A stretch of 63,507 bases of DNA from Bacteriovoracaceae bacterium UBA4097 (GTDB lineage Bacteria; Bdellovibrionota; Bacteriovoracia; Bacteriovoracales; Bacteriovoracaceae). Where the stretch lies: NCBI GenBank assembly GCA_002381765.1, contig DFXX01000032.1, forward strand, positions 1-63,507, given 5' to 3'. The notes beneath the pieces were generated by a model. The model saw nothing but the letters and a program-made list of their open reading frames with translations, was not told the DNA's origin and searched no databases. The translations under genes were made by a program, and so were the position numbers. Positions within the stretch are counted from its first letter, which is position 1, and the number at the start of each line of letters is the position of its first letter. Shown in pieces: positions 50,294 to 58,605 of this stretch.

Positions 50294-51097
50294 TTAAAAA
50301 GTTAAGAGAAGGCCAAGACGATATTCAGTATGTTTTTCATTGTATCCCAACAGACTTTCCGCAAACCCCTCATACCTTTGCAAATAAAGTGAAGGATTGA
50401 AGTCAGAATTTCCATACTGATAGGTCAGACCTATCTCATACCCACCCTTATCAAAATCGATAACTTTTGATCCTGCAAAAGTTCTTACATGGAGATTTAG
50501 GGAATTATCTTCAATCATCAGAAGATCGGTCAAATAGAGTGTGAGATCCCAGAAACCCAGATAGTTTTGGATATCATCGTTGGTTTCATCTTCGTTAAAG
50601 ATTTTATAGAGTTTAAGTTGTCCCCCCAGATAATTCCTATTGAGCTTCGTTAATATTGAAGATCTAAGAAAGACTCTGTCCAGAGAGCGAGAATCAAGAG
50701 TATCCCTCCCATTTGAAGTATGCAAAACACCTAGATCTAATGTTTTAAGAAAATTTCCGTCTCTTTGGAAAAACCTATAGAACACTTCAGGCTTAAAATT
50801 AACATCTTCAAAAGGTTTGGACTCCTTGTAGATTGACCAGAACATCAACTGTGTATAAGCAAAGTACAAATTGAAAGATTTTGAGAGTCGGTATTTGAAG
50901 CTGAACTGCAATTTAAGGTCATCATCTCCAAAGATAAAATAGTTGGGTTCATATAAAGTGAACTTGTCATTGGCCCTCACTCCAAGAATTGTCTCAGCGG
51001 AGCGGTCAAACCTCTGCGCATGAGATATCTGAGGGGCATAGAAGAGAAGAATAAAAAGAAGGGGCCAAAAAAAAGGCCCCTTTTTAAACTTAATCAT
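50294..51097 (-). CDS. pldA: outer-membrane phospholipase A (PldA), Ser-His-Asp variant
   Basis: 267 residues. Signal peptide ends QISHA; a 12-stranded barrel follows. E. coli OMPLA motifs are present: KLQFSFKYRLS, YTQLMFWSIY, PFEDVNFKPEVF and LGVLHTSNGRDTLDSRSLDR. His126 and Ser128 match the catalytic His142 and Ser144; Arg131 and Ser136 match the calcium-site Arg147 and Ser152. The catalytic Asn156 is Asp140 here. Cleaves outer-membrane phospholipids when dimeric. It overlaps the RND gene by 8 bases and is the last gene of the efflux operon; a terminator-like hairpin lies within codons 5-15. Confidence 0.85.
   Translation of the reverse strand: MIKFKKGPFFWPLLFILLFYAPQISHAQRFDRSAETILGVRANDKFTLYEPNYFIFGDDDLKLQFSFKYRLSKSFNLYFAYTQLMFWSIYKESKPFEDVNFKPEVFYRFFQRDGNFLKTLDLGVLHTSNGRDTLDSRSLDRVFLRSSILTKLNRNYLGGQLKLYKIFNEDETNDDIQNYLGFWDLTLYLTDLLMIEDNSLNLHVRTFAGSKVIDFDKGGYEIGLTYQYGNSDFNPSLYLQRYEGFAESLLGYNEKHTEYRLGLLLTF
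51056..51085 (-). terminator. terminator-like hairpin inside the 5' end of pldA
   Basis: On the minus strand, AAGGGGCC-T8-GGCCCCTT forms an 8-bp perfect stem (11 bp with one G-T pair), followed by a T-rich stretch (CTTTTTATT). It lies 5 bases after the RND stop codon and inside codons 5-15 of pldA, so it would end most RND transcripts unless ribosomes melt it. Confidence 0.6.
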
Positions 51098-54000
51098 TTT
51101 GAGTTTGTATCACCGGTATCACAGGAGAAACATCATTTTCAAAACTTTTCTTCTTCAAGAAAAAATCTTTGATCCTCAGAATCAAGAGGTGCACAGCAGG
51201 CGTTAAAATATAGGTAAACAAAATGGAAGCAAGAACCCCTCCAATAACAACCAGTCCCATAGATGATTTGATCTTATCCTGATCAAAGACCTGAGGAAGA
51301 GTACCCGCGATGATAGCAATTGAAGTCATAAGTACAGCTTTTATTTTTGACTTAGCAGAAGTCCAAAGAGCATCCTCATATTTCTCTCCTGCTGCAATCA
51401 GCTGCTGAGCGTATTCAATTACAAGAATTGCATTGTTCACAGCTAGCCCCACAACCATGACAATTGCCATCATTGAACCGATGTTCATCGTTCCATCCAT
51501 AAAGAAAAGTAGAACAAAAACTCCCAAGAATGAGGTAACGATACAACTAGCAATAGAGATCGGGAAAAGAAAAGAGTTCAGGACAGCAACAAGTAACATA
51601 TAGGTCAGTACAACTGCTAGCCCAAATGCCTTAATAATTTCCTGACCAGACTCGGCTTGGCTCTCGGCTTTTCCAGTAAATCGATAAGTGATACCGTCTG
51701 AAAGAGATTCCTGATTAAATTCTTCTGAAAGCTGGCCCATCACTGCTCCGGCAACACCTTTAGCAAGGTAGCCATTTAGCTGAATAATTTTGGACTTATC
51801 TCTTCTTTTAACCGGTGAAGCGGCTTCAACCTGCTTCACCTCACCCATTGTTACCAGAGGAATGAGACCATCCTTACCCATAATGAGAAATTGATTAAAA
51901 TCTTCAGGTGTTTTCTTGAAGCCCTTATCTAAGGTGACATTGATGTCATACTCTTCGCCACCTTCCTTATAAATAGAGTCATCGTTTCCATTTACCAATG
52001 CCCGGATAACTGAACCTAATTCTGCATTTGTCAGCTTCTGCTGAATAATGGCCTCTGGTTTTGGTTCAAAGCGTACCTCTAGTTTGGGACGAATATAACT
52101 AGAATCCACCGAACTGAAGTTACCTGTTTCATTCATGATTTTGGCAAATCTTTCAGAGATTCTTGCCATCTCCTTAATATTCTCACCCCGAATATCTATT
52201 GTAATATCCCCAAGACCATCGTTAGATTTATTACCACCTGAGATAAAGATATCTGCTTCAGGAATAACCGTCGTCCTCGGAACAAGATCATTCATGATCT
52301 CTGTGTATGAGCGATCCCTTTTGGCAAATTTTACAAGTTCAACCGTAATTCTTGCGGTTTCTTCGCCGTTATAACCGATATCAGAAAAATAGGATTTAAC
52401 CTCCGGATAGGTTTTGACAAAACTCTCAAGCTTCTTAACCGTTTCGGTAGTTTTCTCTACAGGTGTTCCATCGGGCATTTTAACCGTTACAGTAAATTCA
52501 TTTCGATCGGAACGAGGGACAAATTCAGAGCCAATTCTTGAAGCCGGATAAGTCATAGTCATAAACAAAGCAATAGATCCAAGGATAGTAACAATGGGAT
52601 GCTTCATCATAAAATCAAAAGGAATCTTAAACCATCTTGTTACTGCATTTAAAATTTGATCAACTTTCCCTGCAAGGCGAATGAAAGGCCCTTTCAGGGT
52701 GCTCATGTCCTTTAGAAGAAGAGCACACAACATAGGAGTCAGAGTTACCGATGCAAGAATAGAAAAAAGAGTCGCATAAACAACTGTCATACCAAATTGC
52801 AACATGAACTTACCGATGATACCGCCCATGAAGGCTAGTGGAGTAAACACCACAAGATTTGTTCCCGAAGCAGCAAAAACAGAAAGTAAGACTTCTTTGG
52901 TGCCATCTACTGAAGCTTCAACAGGAGTCTTGCCTAGCTGAAGATGTTTATATACGTTCTCAATGATAATAAGAGCATTCGCAATAAGAGTTCCAAGACA
53001 GGTACCAAAGGCGAGAAGTGTCATCATGTTAATGGAGTAACCTGACATATCCATAAGAAAGAAGGTTGAAATAATGGATGTTGGAATTACAATCGCAGAG
53101 ATGATTGCACCTCTCCAGTCACCTAAGAAAACCAGAATAATAAGAACGGTTAACCCAATCCCGATAACAATATTCTGCGCGGTAGCAACGGTGTCATCTA
53201 AGGTAACTTCAGTAGTATCGACAGCAATAGTTAATTTCATTCCTTCCGGAAGCCCTTTTTGAATTTCAGGCAACCTTTCTTTAAGAGCAGCAACAATCCT
53301 GACGGCATCACCATCTGAGAGTTTTTTGACCGCCAGGGCCACAACATCTTCACCATTAAAGCGAGCCCCTGTCTCAATCTCCTTATATCCGTCTTCTACT
53401 CGACCCAAATCTTTAAGACGGTAAACTCGACCTTCATTAGATGTAATCTTTAAGTTTTCTATATCTTTAACAGATTGAAACTCCCCAACAAATCTGACAT
53501 TTATCTTATTTTCTTTTCTGTCGATGGAGCCACCCGGTATATTGAGGTTTTTCTCCTGAATTGCCCTCACAACATTCTGAATAGAAAGGTAGTTTTTAAT
53601 AAGAAGGTTATTATCGAGCCAGACATTTATTTGTCTTTCACGACCTCCAAAAACATCTACGGTTGCAACTCCATTGATTGAACTGAGAGTTGTTTTGAGC
53701 TTCTTATCTGCATATTCATAGAGTTGAGTGGGATCGTGGTTAATGCTAGTAAGAACGAGATTGGAGATGGGCTGCAAGAGAGGATCAAACTTTGCAATGA
53801 TCGGTCGCTCAGCTGCTTGTGGAAAATCATTAAGAATTGACTCAACTTTATCTTTAATCTCTATAGATTTGATATTAACATCGGCTTCAATCAAAAATTC
53901 TACTACCACTATCCCATAATTCTCTCGAGCATCAGACTTAATACTCTTAATCTGAGAAACTTCCGAAATAGAATCCTCAACCCGTTTGAGGATTTGGGTT

Positions 54001-54173
54001 TCTATCTCATCTGGAGAGGCCCCAGGATAGATGGTCTCAATTGTGACGATAGGAAAGTCAATTTTAGGAGTGGGTTCAATAATCATGTTCCCGATAGAAA
54101 CAAGACCCATCACCATAAATACCGCAATCAATATTATCGTCATTGCTGGACGACGAATGAATACTTCAATCAT
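51090..54173 (-). CDS. RND-superfamily efflux permease lacking the proton-relay residues
   Basis: 1,027 residues, full length, 12 transmembrane helices with two large periplasmic loops. Start MIEVFIRRPAMTIILIA; periplasmic IYPGASPDEIE typical of HAE1 pumps. In TM4, where AcrB has Asp407-Asp408, this protein has GTLIANALIIIENV (Ala398, Asn399). In TM10, where AcrB has Lys940, it has GLAVNNAILVIEY (Asn913). So the charged relay is lost on both sides. Encoded between the adaptor (4-base overlap) and pldA (8-base overlap). Either it uses a different coupling mode or is a non-transporting family member. Confidence 0.85.
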   Translation of the reverse strand: MIEVFIRRPAMTIILIAVFMVMGLVSIGNMIIEPTPKIDFPIVTIETIYPGASPDEIETQILKRVEDSISEVSQIKSIKSDARENYGIVVVEFLIEADVNIKSIEIKDKVESILNDFPQAAERPIIAKFDPLLQPISNLVLTSINHDPTQLYEYADKKLKTTLSSINGVATVDVFGGRERQINVWLDNNLLIKNYLSIQNVVRAIQEKNLNIPGGSIDRKENKINVRFVGEFQSVKDIENLKITSNEGRVYRLKDLGRVEDGYKEIETGARFNGEDVVALAVKKLSDGDAVRIVAALKERLPEIQKGLPEGMKLTIAVDTTEVTLDDTVATAQNIVIGIGLTVLIILVFLGDWRGAIISAIVIPTSIISTFFLMDMSGYSINMMTLLAFGTCLGTLIANALIIIENVYKHLQLGKTPVEASVDGTKEVLLSVFAASGTNLVVFTPLAFMGGIIGKFMLQFGMTVVYATLFSILASVTLTPMLCALLLKDMSTLKGPFIRLAGKVDQILNAVTRWFKIPFDFMMKHPIVTILGSIALFMTMTYPASRIGSEFVPRSDRNEFTVTVKMPDGTPVEKTTETVKKLESFVKTYPEVKSYFSDIGYNGEETARITVELVKFAKRDRSYTEIMNDLVPRTTVIPEADIFISGGNKSNDGLGDITIDIRGENIKEMARISERFAKIMNETGNFSSVDSSYIRPKLEVRFEPKPEAIIQQKLTNAELGSVIRALVNGNDDSIYKEGGEEYDINVTLDKGFKKTPEDFNQFLIMGKDGLIPLVTMGEVKQVEAASPVKRRDKSKIIQLNGYLAKGVAGAVMGQLSEEFNQESLSDGITYRFTGKAESQAESGQEIIKAFGLAVVLTYMLLVAVLNSFLFPISIASCIVTSFLGVFVLLFFMDGTMNIGSMMAIVMVVGLAVNNAILVIEYAQQLIAAGEKYEDALWTSAKSKIKAVLMTSIAIIAGTLPQVFDQDKIKSSMGLVVIGGVLASILFTYILTPAVHLLILRIKDFFLKKKSFENDVSPVIPVIQTQND

Positions 54174-54844
54174 AATTCTTCTCTCTTTTCATTGACTATT
54201 TTTACTTTTTCTCCACCATTGAAGTATCGGGTATCGCTAGTTACTACGACTTGCCCTGCTTTGAGACCCGACTTAATCCAATACTCTTTCGAATTAGCTG
54301 CTGCGATTTCAACCGTAGTTTTTACTAATTCATTATCCTTTACGACAAAAGCTGCGGGCGAGTGCCCCCTCAATGAGATAGCCTCCCGAGGAACCAAAAC
54401 AGCATGATCTCTGGTTTGAAAGGGAACATCTATAGTTACCGATCGTTCGTTATTAAATCGTTCTGAAAATTTTATTCTCACCTCATATAGCCCATTGAGT
54501 AAGTTCGGACCTTGTGAGACGAATATCACTACACCTTTGAATCTTTTACCATCATGTTCCAGATCTAAAAAAGCTTCAAAACCAACTTTGATCTGTCGAC
54601 TGATAAATGGGGCGGCATAAGATATTAAGCTGCCATCCTTTTGAAGTTTACCTGAAAGAGTAAGAAACTCCTGAAATTTACCTTTAACCACTTTGTCAGT
54701 AAAAACCGGAATGCCACCTTTCTTTTTGAGTTCATAGATTGTCGGTATGTAGACATTTTTATTTTTCTCGTTAGCAGCATCTTTTAAAACTAAGCCCCCT
54801 CCATAAGTTATAAGGATGAGAACCAGCGCAATTATGTACTTCAT
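54170..54844 (-). CDS. short RND periplasmic adaptor (MFP) without lipoyl/hairpin domains
   Basis: 224 residues, against 350-400 for normal adaptors. After an N-terminal membrane anchor (YIIALVLILITYGGGLVL) and one strand (FLTLSGKLQKDG), it passes directly to the beta-barrel (GFEAFLDLEHDGKRFKG) and membrane-proximal domain (VLVPREAISLRG, VKTTVEI, SGLKAGQVVVTSD). The lipoyl halves and helical hairpin that contact TolC are missing. The gene is intact at both ends and overlaps the RND gene by 4 bases, so this appears natural, not a frameshift. How it would seal a channel is unclear. Confidence 0.8.
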   Translation of the reverse strand: MKYIIALVLILITYGGGLVLKDAANEKNKNVYIPTIYELKKKGGIPVFTDKVVKGKFQEFLTLSGKLQKDGSLISYAAPFISRQIKVGFEAFLDLEHDGKRFKGVVIFVSQGPNLLNGLYEVRIKFSERFNNERSVTIDVPFQTRDHAVLVPREAISLRGHSPAAFVVKDNELVKTTVEIAAANSKEYWIKSGLKAGQVVVTSDTRYFNGGEKVKIVNEKREEL

Positions 54845-56119
54845 TTAATTCTTCCCCTCTGTTTGAAGACGCTCCAACTCGGTCTGAAGGACTTTCATTT
54901 GCAAAAGATTTTGAGCAAAAGATATCTTGTTATTTGTTAATAAAAGCTCTGAATCATTCAGTTGCAACTGACTAATAGAGCCATTACGAAAGGATGCAAG
55001 TGCAACTTTGTAAGAGCGATTGGCCACATCGACCGCGTCTTGCAGAGATTGTTTTTTCTTCTCTAAGGTATTGTACTGTTGGATCAGAGATTTCTGTTGC
55101 TTAGAACTTTCTCTCAATACGCGATTTACGGTTAATTGAGCATTATTCAAATCCAAAGATCTCTCTCTTCTCTCATAACTTTTCGCTCCACCAAGTGGAA
55201 GTTCAAAATCCAGCCTTAAACCGATTGCAGCAGTATCGGTCATCAAGACTCCAGGTAGGGAAATGCTGGAAGGTGTATGCCTTGGGAGATAACTGGCAAA
55301 GGCCGAAAGCGTTGGCATGAAATCACTTTTCGCAAGTTCTTCCCTGGCAGCACTCAATCTTCTATTATGGAGGGCGGCCTGGACATCGACAAAATCATTT
55401 ACAGGTCTTTCAACCAATAAAGCACTAGGCACATCAAAGAGATCTCCATCTAATTCTTTAATCTCTTCGACTTCAACATTTAAGAAATAGGAAAGATCCT
55501 GAATTGCAGACTCATACCCTCTCGTTGCCTCATGGAGTAAAGGCTTTCGACTAGCGACATCTGCCTGCATTTTGATATTGTCATTTTGGTTTATTCTCCC
55601 GAAAGAGACTCTTTCACCCAGAGCACTCTTATTGCGATTGGCATTGGCCAAAGACTCTTCTGCAATCTTTAATACATGCTTGTTATAAACAGCATTGTAA
55701 TAAATCTGCTTTGCCGCTCTGACAATCTCAGCTCTCGTCGCTTTAACTGCATTAGCAGTAATGTCCTTATCAAGCTTAGCAATTTCAATTCCCGATCCTA
55801 GGCGGCCGAATGTGTATATCGGCTGAGACAAAGTCACTTCTCCACTATTAATTTGAAGACCGCCAGGAAGCCTCTTCTCTGGAAGAACGTAGAGCTTCTG
55901 AACAGATGCATTTGCCGTCAAGGTTGGAAAGAGATAGGAGCGAGCCTTTTTTAGTCTAAGCTCGGCCTGCTTTAGTTGATTTCTGGTAATAGCATTGGCT
56001 TCATTTCTATCTAAGGCAAGTCGTATGACGTCTTCCTCAGATAATTTAGCGGGAACCTGGGCCCATAGACTTTGAGTAACAACAGCACTCAAAAGGGTTA
56101 GGACGAGTAACCTACGCAT
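54845..56119 (-). CDS. TolC-family outer-membrane efflux protein
   Basis: 424 residues from the ATG at 56119, with GGGAGTAT upstream; 56164 would add 15 residues. Signal peptide MRRLLVLTLLSAVVTQSLWA. Typical OEP tandem repeat: SEEDVIRLALDRNEANAI, then LTVNRVLRESSKQQKSLI and VALASFRNGSISQLQLNDSE near the second-repeat end. It should form a trimeric outer-membrane barrel and periplasmic tunnel. It overlaps the tetR start by 8 bases and abuts the adaptor by 1 base. Confidence 0.87.
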   Translation of the reverse strand: MRRLLVLTLLSAVVTQSLWAQVPAKLSEEDVIRLALDRNEANAITRNQLKQAELRLKKARSYLFPTLTANASVQKLYVLPEKRLPGGLQINSGEVTLSQPIYTFGRLGSGIEIAKLDKDITANAVKATRAEIVRAAKQIYYNAVYNKHVLKIAEESLANANRNKSALGERVSFGRINQNDNIKMQADVASRKPLLHEATRGYESAIQDLSYFLNVEVEEIKELDGDLFDVPSALLVERPVNDFVDVQAALHNRRLSAAREELAKSDFMPTLSAFASYLPRHTPSSISLPGVLMTDTAAIGLRLDFELPLGGAKSYERRERSLDLNNAQLTVNRVLRESSKQQKSLIQQYNTLEKKKQSLQDAVDVANRSYKVALASFRNGSISQLQLNDSELLLTNNKISFAQNLLQMKVLQTELERLQTEGKN

Positions 56120-56717
56120 ATATACTCCCTGTGCAGATATTGATGATTCTTTTGAACAGTTCACATTTAGGAATTAGATTTTCAGCTTCAGGCACAAATA
56201 CTAGTTCTCGAATGAGAGTTGAGATAAGTCCCCGAGAAAGGAGGCCGGAAGAAACTTCTGGTTGAATAATCTTTTTCTCAAGAGCTTCGTCGAAGAAACT
56301 TTTAAGGGAAGCATGAACGGGAATGTAAAAGTTCCTTCTAAGTTCCTGGGCCAAAGTTGTTTGGGTAAACATCTCAACCGTGATCATTCTCACTAATTGC
56401 TCATTGCTTAAAACAAGGTCTGATAAAGACTTATAAAAGGCCAAAAGCTTTATCTGAACATCTTCTTGATTAACGGGATTTCGAAGAATACTCGTGCAGT
56501 TTCCGAGCTTTCTCCTTTCAAAGCTCTGAAAACAAGCAGAATAAAGATTCTCCTTCCCTCCAAAGTAATAGGAGATAGAAGCAAGATTACACCCCGCTTT
56601 TTCAGCAATATTCCTGATGCTCACGCCGCGATAACCTTGCTGTCCAAAAAGGATGATCGCAGCGTTGATTATCGAAAGTTTTTTCTCTTCATGTTCAGAT
56701 AAATGATTGTTTTGCAT
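56112..56717 (-). CDS. TetR-family regulator, first gene of the efflux operon
   Basis: 201 residues. N-terminal HTH: IINAAIILFGQQGYRGVSIRNIAEKAGC and ASISYYFGGKENLY. The C-terminal ligand domain is helical (about 60-200). It heads the operon tetR-tolC-adaptor-RND-pldA, so it likely represses it and senses an envelope or lipid-related ligand (inference). A perfect palindrome lies 34-49 bases upstream of its ATG. Confidence 0.85.
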   Translation of the reverse strand: MQNNHLSEHEEKKLSIINAAIILFGQQGYRGVSIRNIAEKAGCNLASISYYFGGKENLYSACFQSFERRKLGNCTSILRNPVNQEDVQIKLLAFYKSLSDLVLSNEQLVRMITVEMFTQTTLAQELRRNFYIPVHASLKSFFDEALEKKIIQPEVSSGLLSRGLISTLIRELVFVPEAENLIPKCELFKRIINICTGSIYA

Positions 56718-56750
56718 TCATAGAATATAATGCAACCGACCTAAATTTTC

Positions 56751-56766
56751 AATCAAATGTTTGATT
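56751..56766. promoter_or_regulatory. candidate TetR operator
   Basis: AATCAAA-TG-TTTGATT, perfect 7-bp arms, between the two tetR genes and 34 bases upstream of the operon's first ATG. Its core CAAATGTTTG matches CAAACGATTG at 57470 in 8 of 10 positions, suggesting a shared site. Confidence 0.5.
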
Positions 56767-57371
56767 TAATCAAAAATTCCTTTAAACAAGACTCTAAGTT
56801 GTTGATCTATAAGGAATTCACGATACACAGGGTCTGCTATATCTTGATTGAAATAACTCTTGGAGTGCTCAGAAAAAAGCACCTGCATAAAGACTTGATT
56901 TGTGACCATTTTACTAAGAAACCGTGGATCGAGTTCCTTATTGATGATGTTTTTTGCTTGTGCGTCTGCCAGAAAAACCGTGAAGGTCTCAGGAAACTCT
57001 TGAAAAACAGTATGGATGGTATCATAGGTAGATTTAGAAGAAATATCTCGACTAATGATATGAATGAGTTCTTTATTTTGAACTGAATAGTCATAAAACT
57101 GGGCCAAGAAGAGACGAAGCTTTGTCTTTAGATCAGGTAAATCGGTTACTGGTGATAGAACATTCTTCATGAGGGACATGATGTTGACCCCATCGGTTTT
57201 GAGGCAGGCGCGATACAGCTCTTCCTTGCTTCCAAAATGATAGGATATAGCACTCACATTACATTTGGCCTTATCACAAATAAGTCGCGTACTAACCCCT
57301 TCAAAGCCATGTTTTGCAAAAAGTCTTTTGGCCTTCTGTAAAATTGTCTCTTTGGTACTTTCATTGCTCAT
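56766..57371 (-). CDS. second TetR-family regulator
   Basis: 201 residues. HTH: ILQKAKRLFAKHGFEGVSTRLICDKAKC and AISYHFGSKEELY. The same length and HTH pattern as the downstream regulator, so likely an old tandem duplicate whose ligand domains diverged. It lies just before the efflux operon on the same strand, 48 bases away, and divergent from the exported-protein gene at 57513. Its target may be itself, the operon, or the 57513 gene. Confidence 0.83.
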   Translation of the reverse strand: MSNESTKETILQKAKRLFAKHGFEGVSTRLICDKAKCNVSAISYHFGSKEELYRACLKTDGVNIMSLMKNVLSPVTDLPDLKTKLRLFLAQFYDYSVQNKELIHIISRDISSKSTYDTIHTVFQEFPETFTVFLADAQAKNIINKELDPRFLSKMVTNQVFMQVLFSEHSKSYFNQDIADPVYREFLIDQQLRVLFKGIFD

Positions 57372-57469
57372 ATATATAATCCGTTGTTAAACTATCTTTA
57401 TTATTCATGCATGCAAGTGAATTTACTATAGATAAAAACATTATCAATCATCTGATACAATATTTCAAA

Positions 57470-57506
57470 CAAACGATTGACTACTGCCCCTATCTCAGAG
57501 TATATT
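57470..57506 (+). promoter_or_regulatory. sigma-70-like promoter with overlapping CAAACGATTG site
   Basis: TTGACT at 57477-57482, an 18-base gap and TATATT at 57501-57506. The start point would fall on or next to the ATG at 57513. CAAACGATTG at 57470-57479 overlaps the -35 box and resembles the core of the tetR palindrome. Confidence 0.4.
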
Positions 57507-57512
57507 CCTCAC

Positions 57513-57710
57513 ATGAAGAAAAACCTGCTCATCCTACTCTTTATGCTGCTGATAGCTCAGTTTGCTTCTGCGCAGCCTGAAAAAAAACTCAATCCCAACA
57601 TGTTGGAAGAAGTGAAGCGGGCCATGAGTAAGATTCCTAAAAATCGCATCATTAAAAAATCTCCTGAAACGGCTCCCCCTACAGAAAACAAGTCGGGTTC
57701 AGATGAGTAA
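57513..57710 (+). CDS. small exported protein
   Basis: 65 residues from the ATG at 57513 (signal peptide MKKNLLILLFMLLIAQFASAQ), with only ~45 residues after cleavage: basic, then Pro/Glu-rich. The predicted promoter leaves almost no leader and no Shine-Dalgarno is visible, hinting at leaderless translation. Its end overlaps the next gene by 8 bases. No family recognised. Confidence 0.55.
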   Translation: MKKNLLILLFMLLIAQFASAQPEKKLNPNMLEEVKRAMSKIPKNRIIKKSPETAPPTENKSGSDE

Positions 57711-58524
57711 ATCTCTTTTTTTCCTTCTCCTGCTTCTCTCTCCCAGGGTATGGCCACAGGACTTTAATACAAGAATTCTTATCGACAAGACATTTGCCCG
57801 TGAAAATACCTTTTGCAGAATAGAAGACCATCGTTTTGAAATTGAGATTAGAAGCTTTCACCAATATTCTGAATCCAAAAATGATGACTACGGTGAAACG
57901 GCTTTTATCGTTAACGACCAGAAAAGAAACCTTCTCCCACTGAATTCCTTAAACCTTTATCGATACCGTTTTTTAAAAAGGGAAAATACTCTTTGTAATC
58001 GGGCCTTTGCAGTTAAACTTACTTCGGATAACTATGGAATCCTCTTCTTGAGAGATAACCGGCCTTTCAAGGATAAACTAAGTCTACTGATCTATGACCA
58101 GAAAGCGAAAGAAGCCATTCAAGTTCTTGATACCGAATACACTACAGATAGTGCCATCAAGATTAATTCAGGTTTTGCTTTTCCCTACAGGAAAGAAGAT
58201 CTCGAAATCAAAATGAACCATATTGAAATTGAAGGAGCGACCTACCTCTATCAAGCAAGACAGCTTCACTACTGGGTAAAATACCAAGATAACAAATTCC
58301 AAGTAGATCCTCTTCTTACTCAAAAAAGTTTCCCGTTCAGAAAATTCTTTAAGGATAGTGATCACTTTTTAAAAGAAGCCGGATGGAGTGATCAAAAGAA
58401 AGAGTTTGAAAAGGGAAGCTTCTTTATTGCTGTTAATCATTCTAAAAAAAGAAGCTGCATAACCTTCAACAAGGAACTTTCCCGTCCAGAGAGTTGGCTC
58501 TGCCGAAATGAAATTCAGAAATGA
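57703..58524 (+). CDS. exported hypothetical protein
   Basis: 273 residues. Signal peptide MSKSLFFLLLLLSPRVWPQ, then a soluble, Phe/Tyr/Lys-rich domain. Two cysteine pairs: FCRIED/LCNRAF and RSCITF/WLCRNE. No family recognised. Translated with the small gene upstream through an 8-base overlap. Confidence 0.6.
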   Translation: MSKSLFFLLLLLSPRVWPQDFNTRILIDKTFARENTFCRIEDHRFEIEIRSFHQYSESKNDDYGETAFIVNDQKRNLLPLNSLNLYRYRFLKRENTLCNRAFAVKLTSDNYGILFLRDNRPFKDKLSLLIYDQKAKEAIQVLDTEYTTDSAIKINSGFAFPYRKEDLEIKMNHIEIEGATYLYQARQLHYWVKYQDNKFQVDPLLTQKSFPFRKFFKDSDHFLKEAGWSDQKKEFEKGSFFIAVNHSKKRSCITFNKELSRPESWLCRNEIQK

Positions 58525-58605
58525 GAGGAAGTGTTAGAACCAGAATGGTTGACGCTTAAGCTTTAAACTGAAATTCTTAGTCTTAATTATAATCAAGGAT
58601 AGATT

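Noticed and set aside
54170..54844. adaptor as a frameshifted pseudogene
   Set aside because: The gene is intact, starts with a membrane anchor, and abuts tolC by one base and overlaps the RND gene by 4 bases, leaving no room for missing domains.
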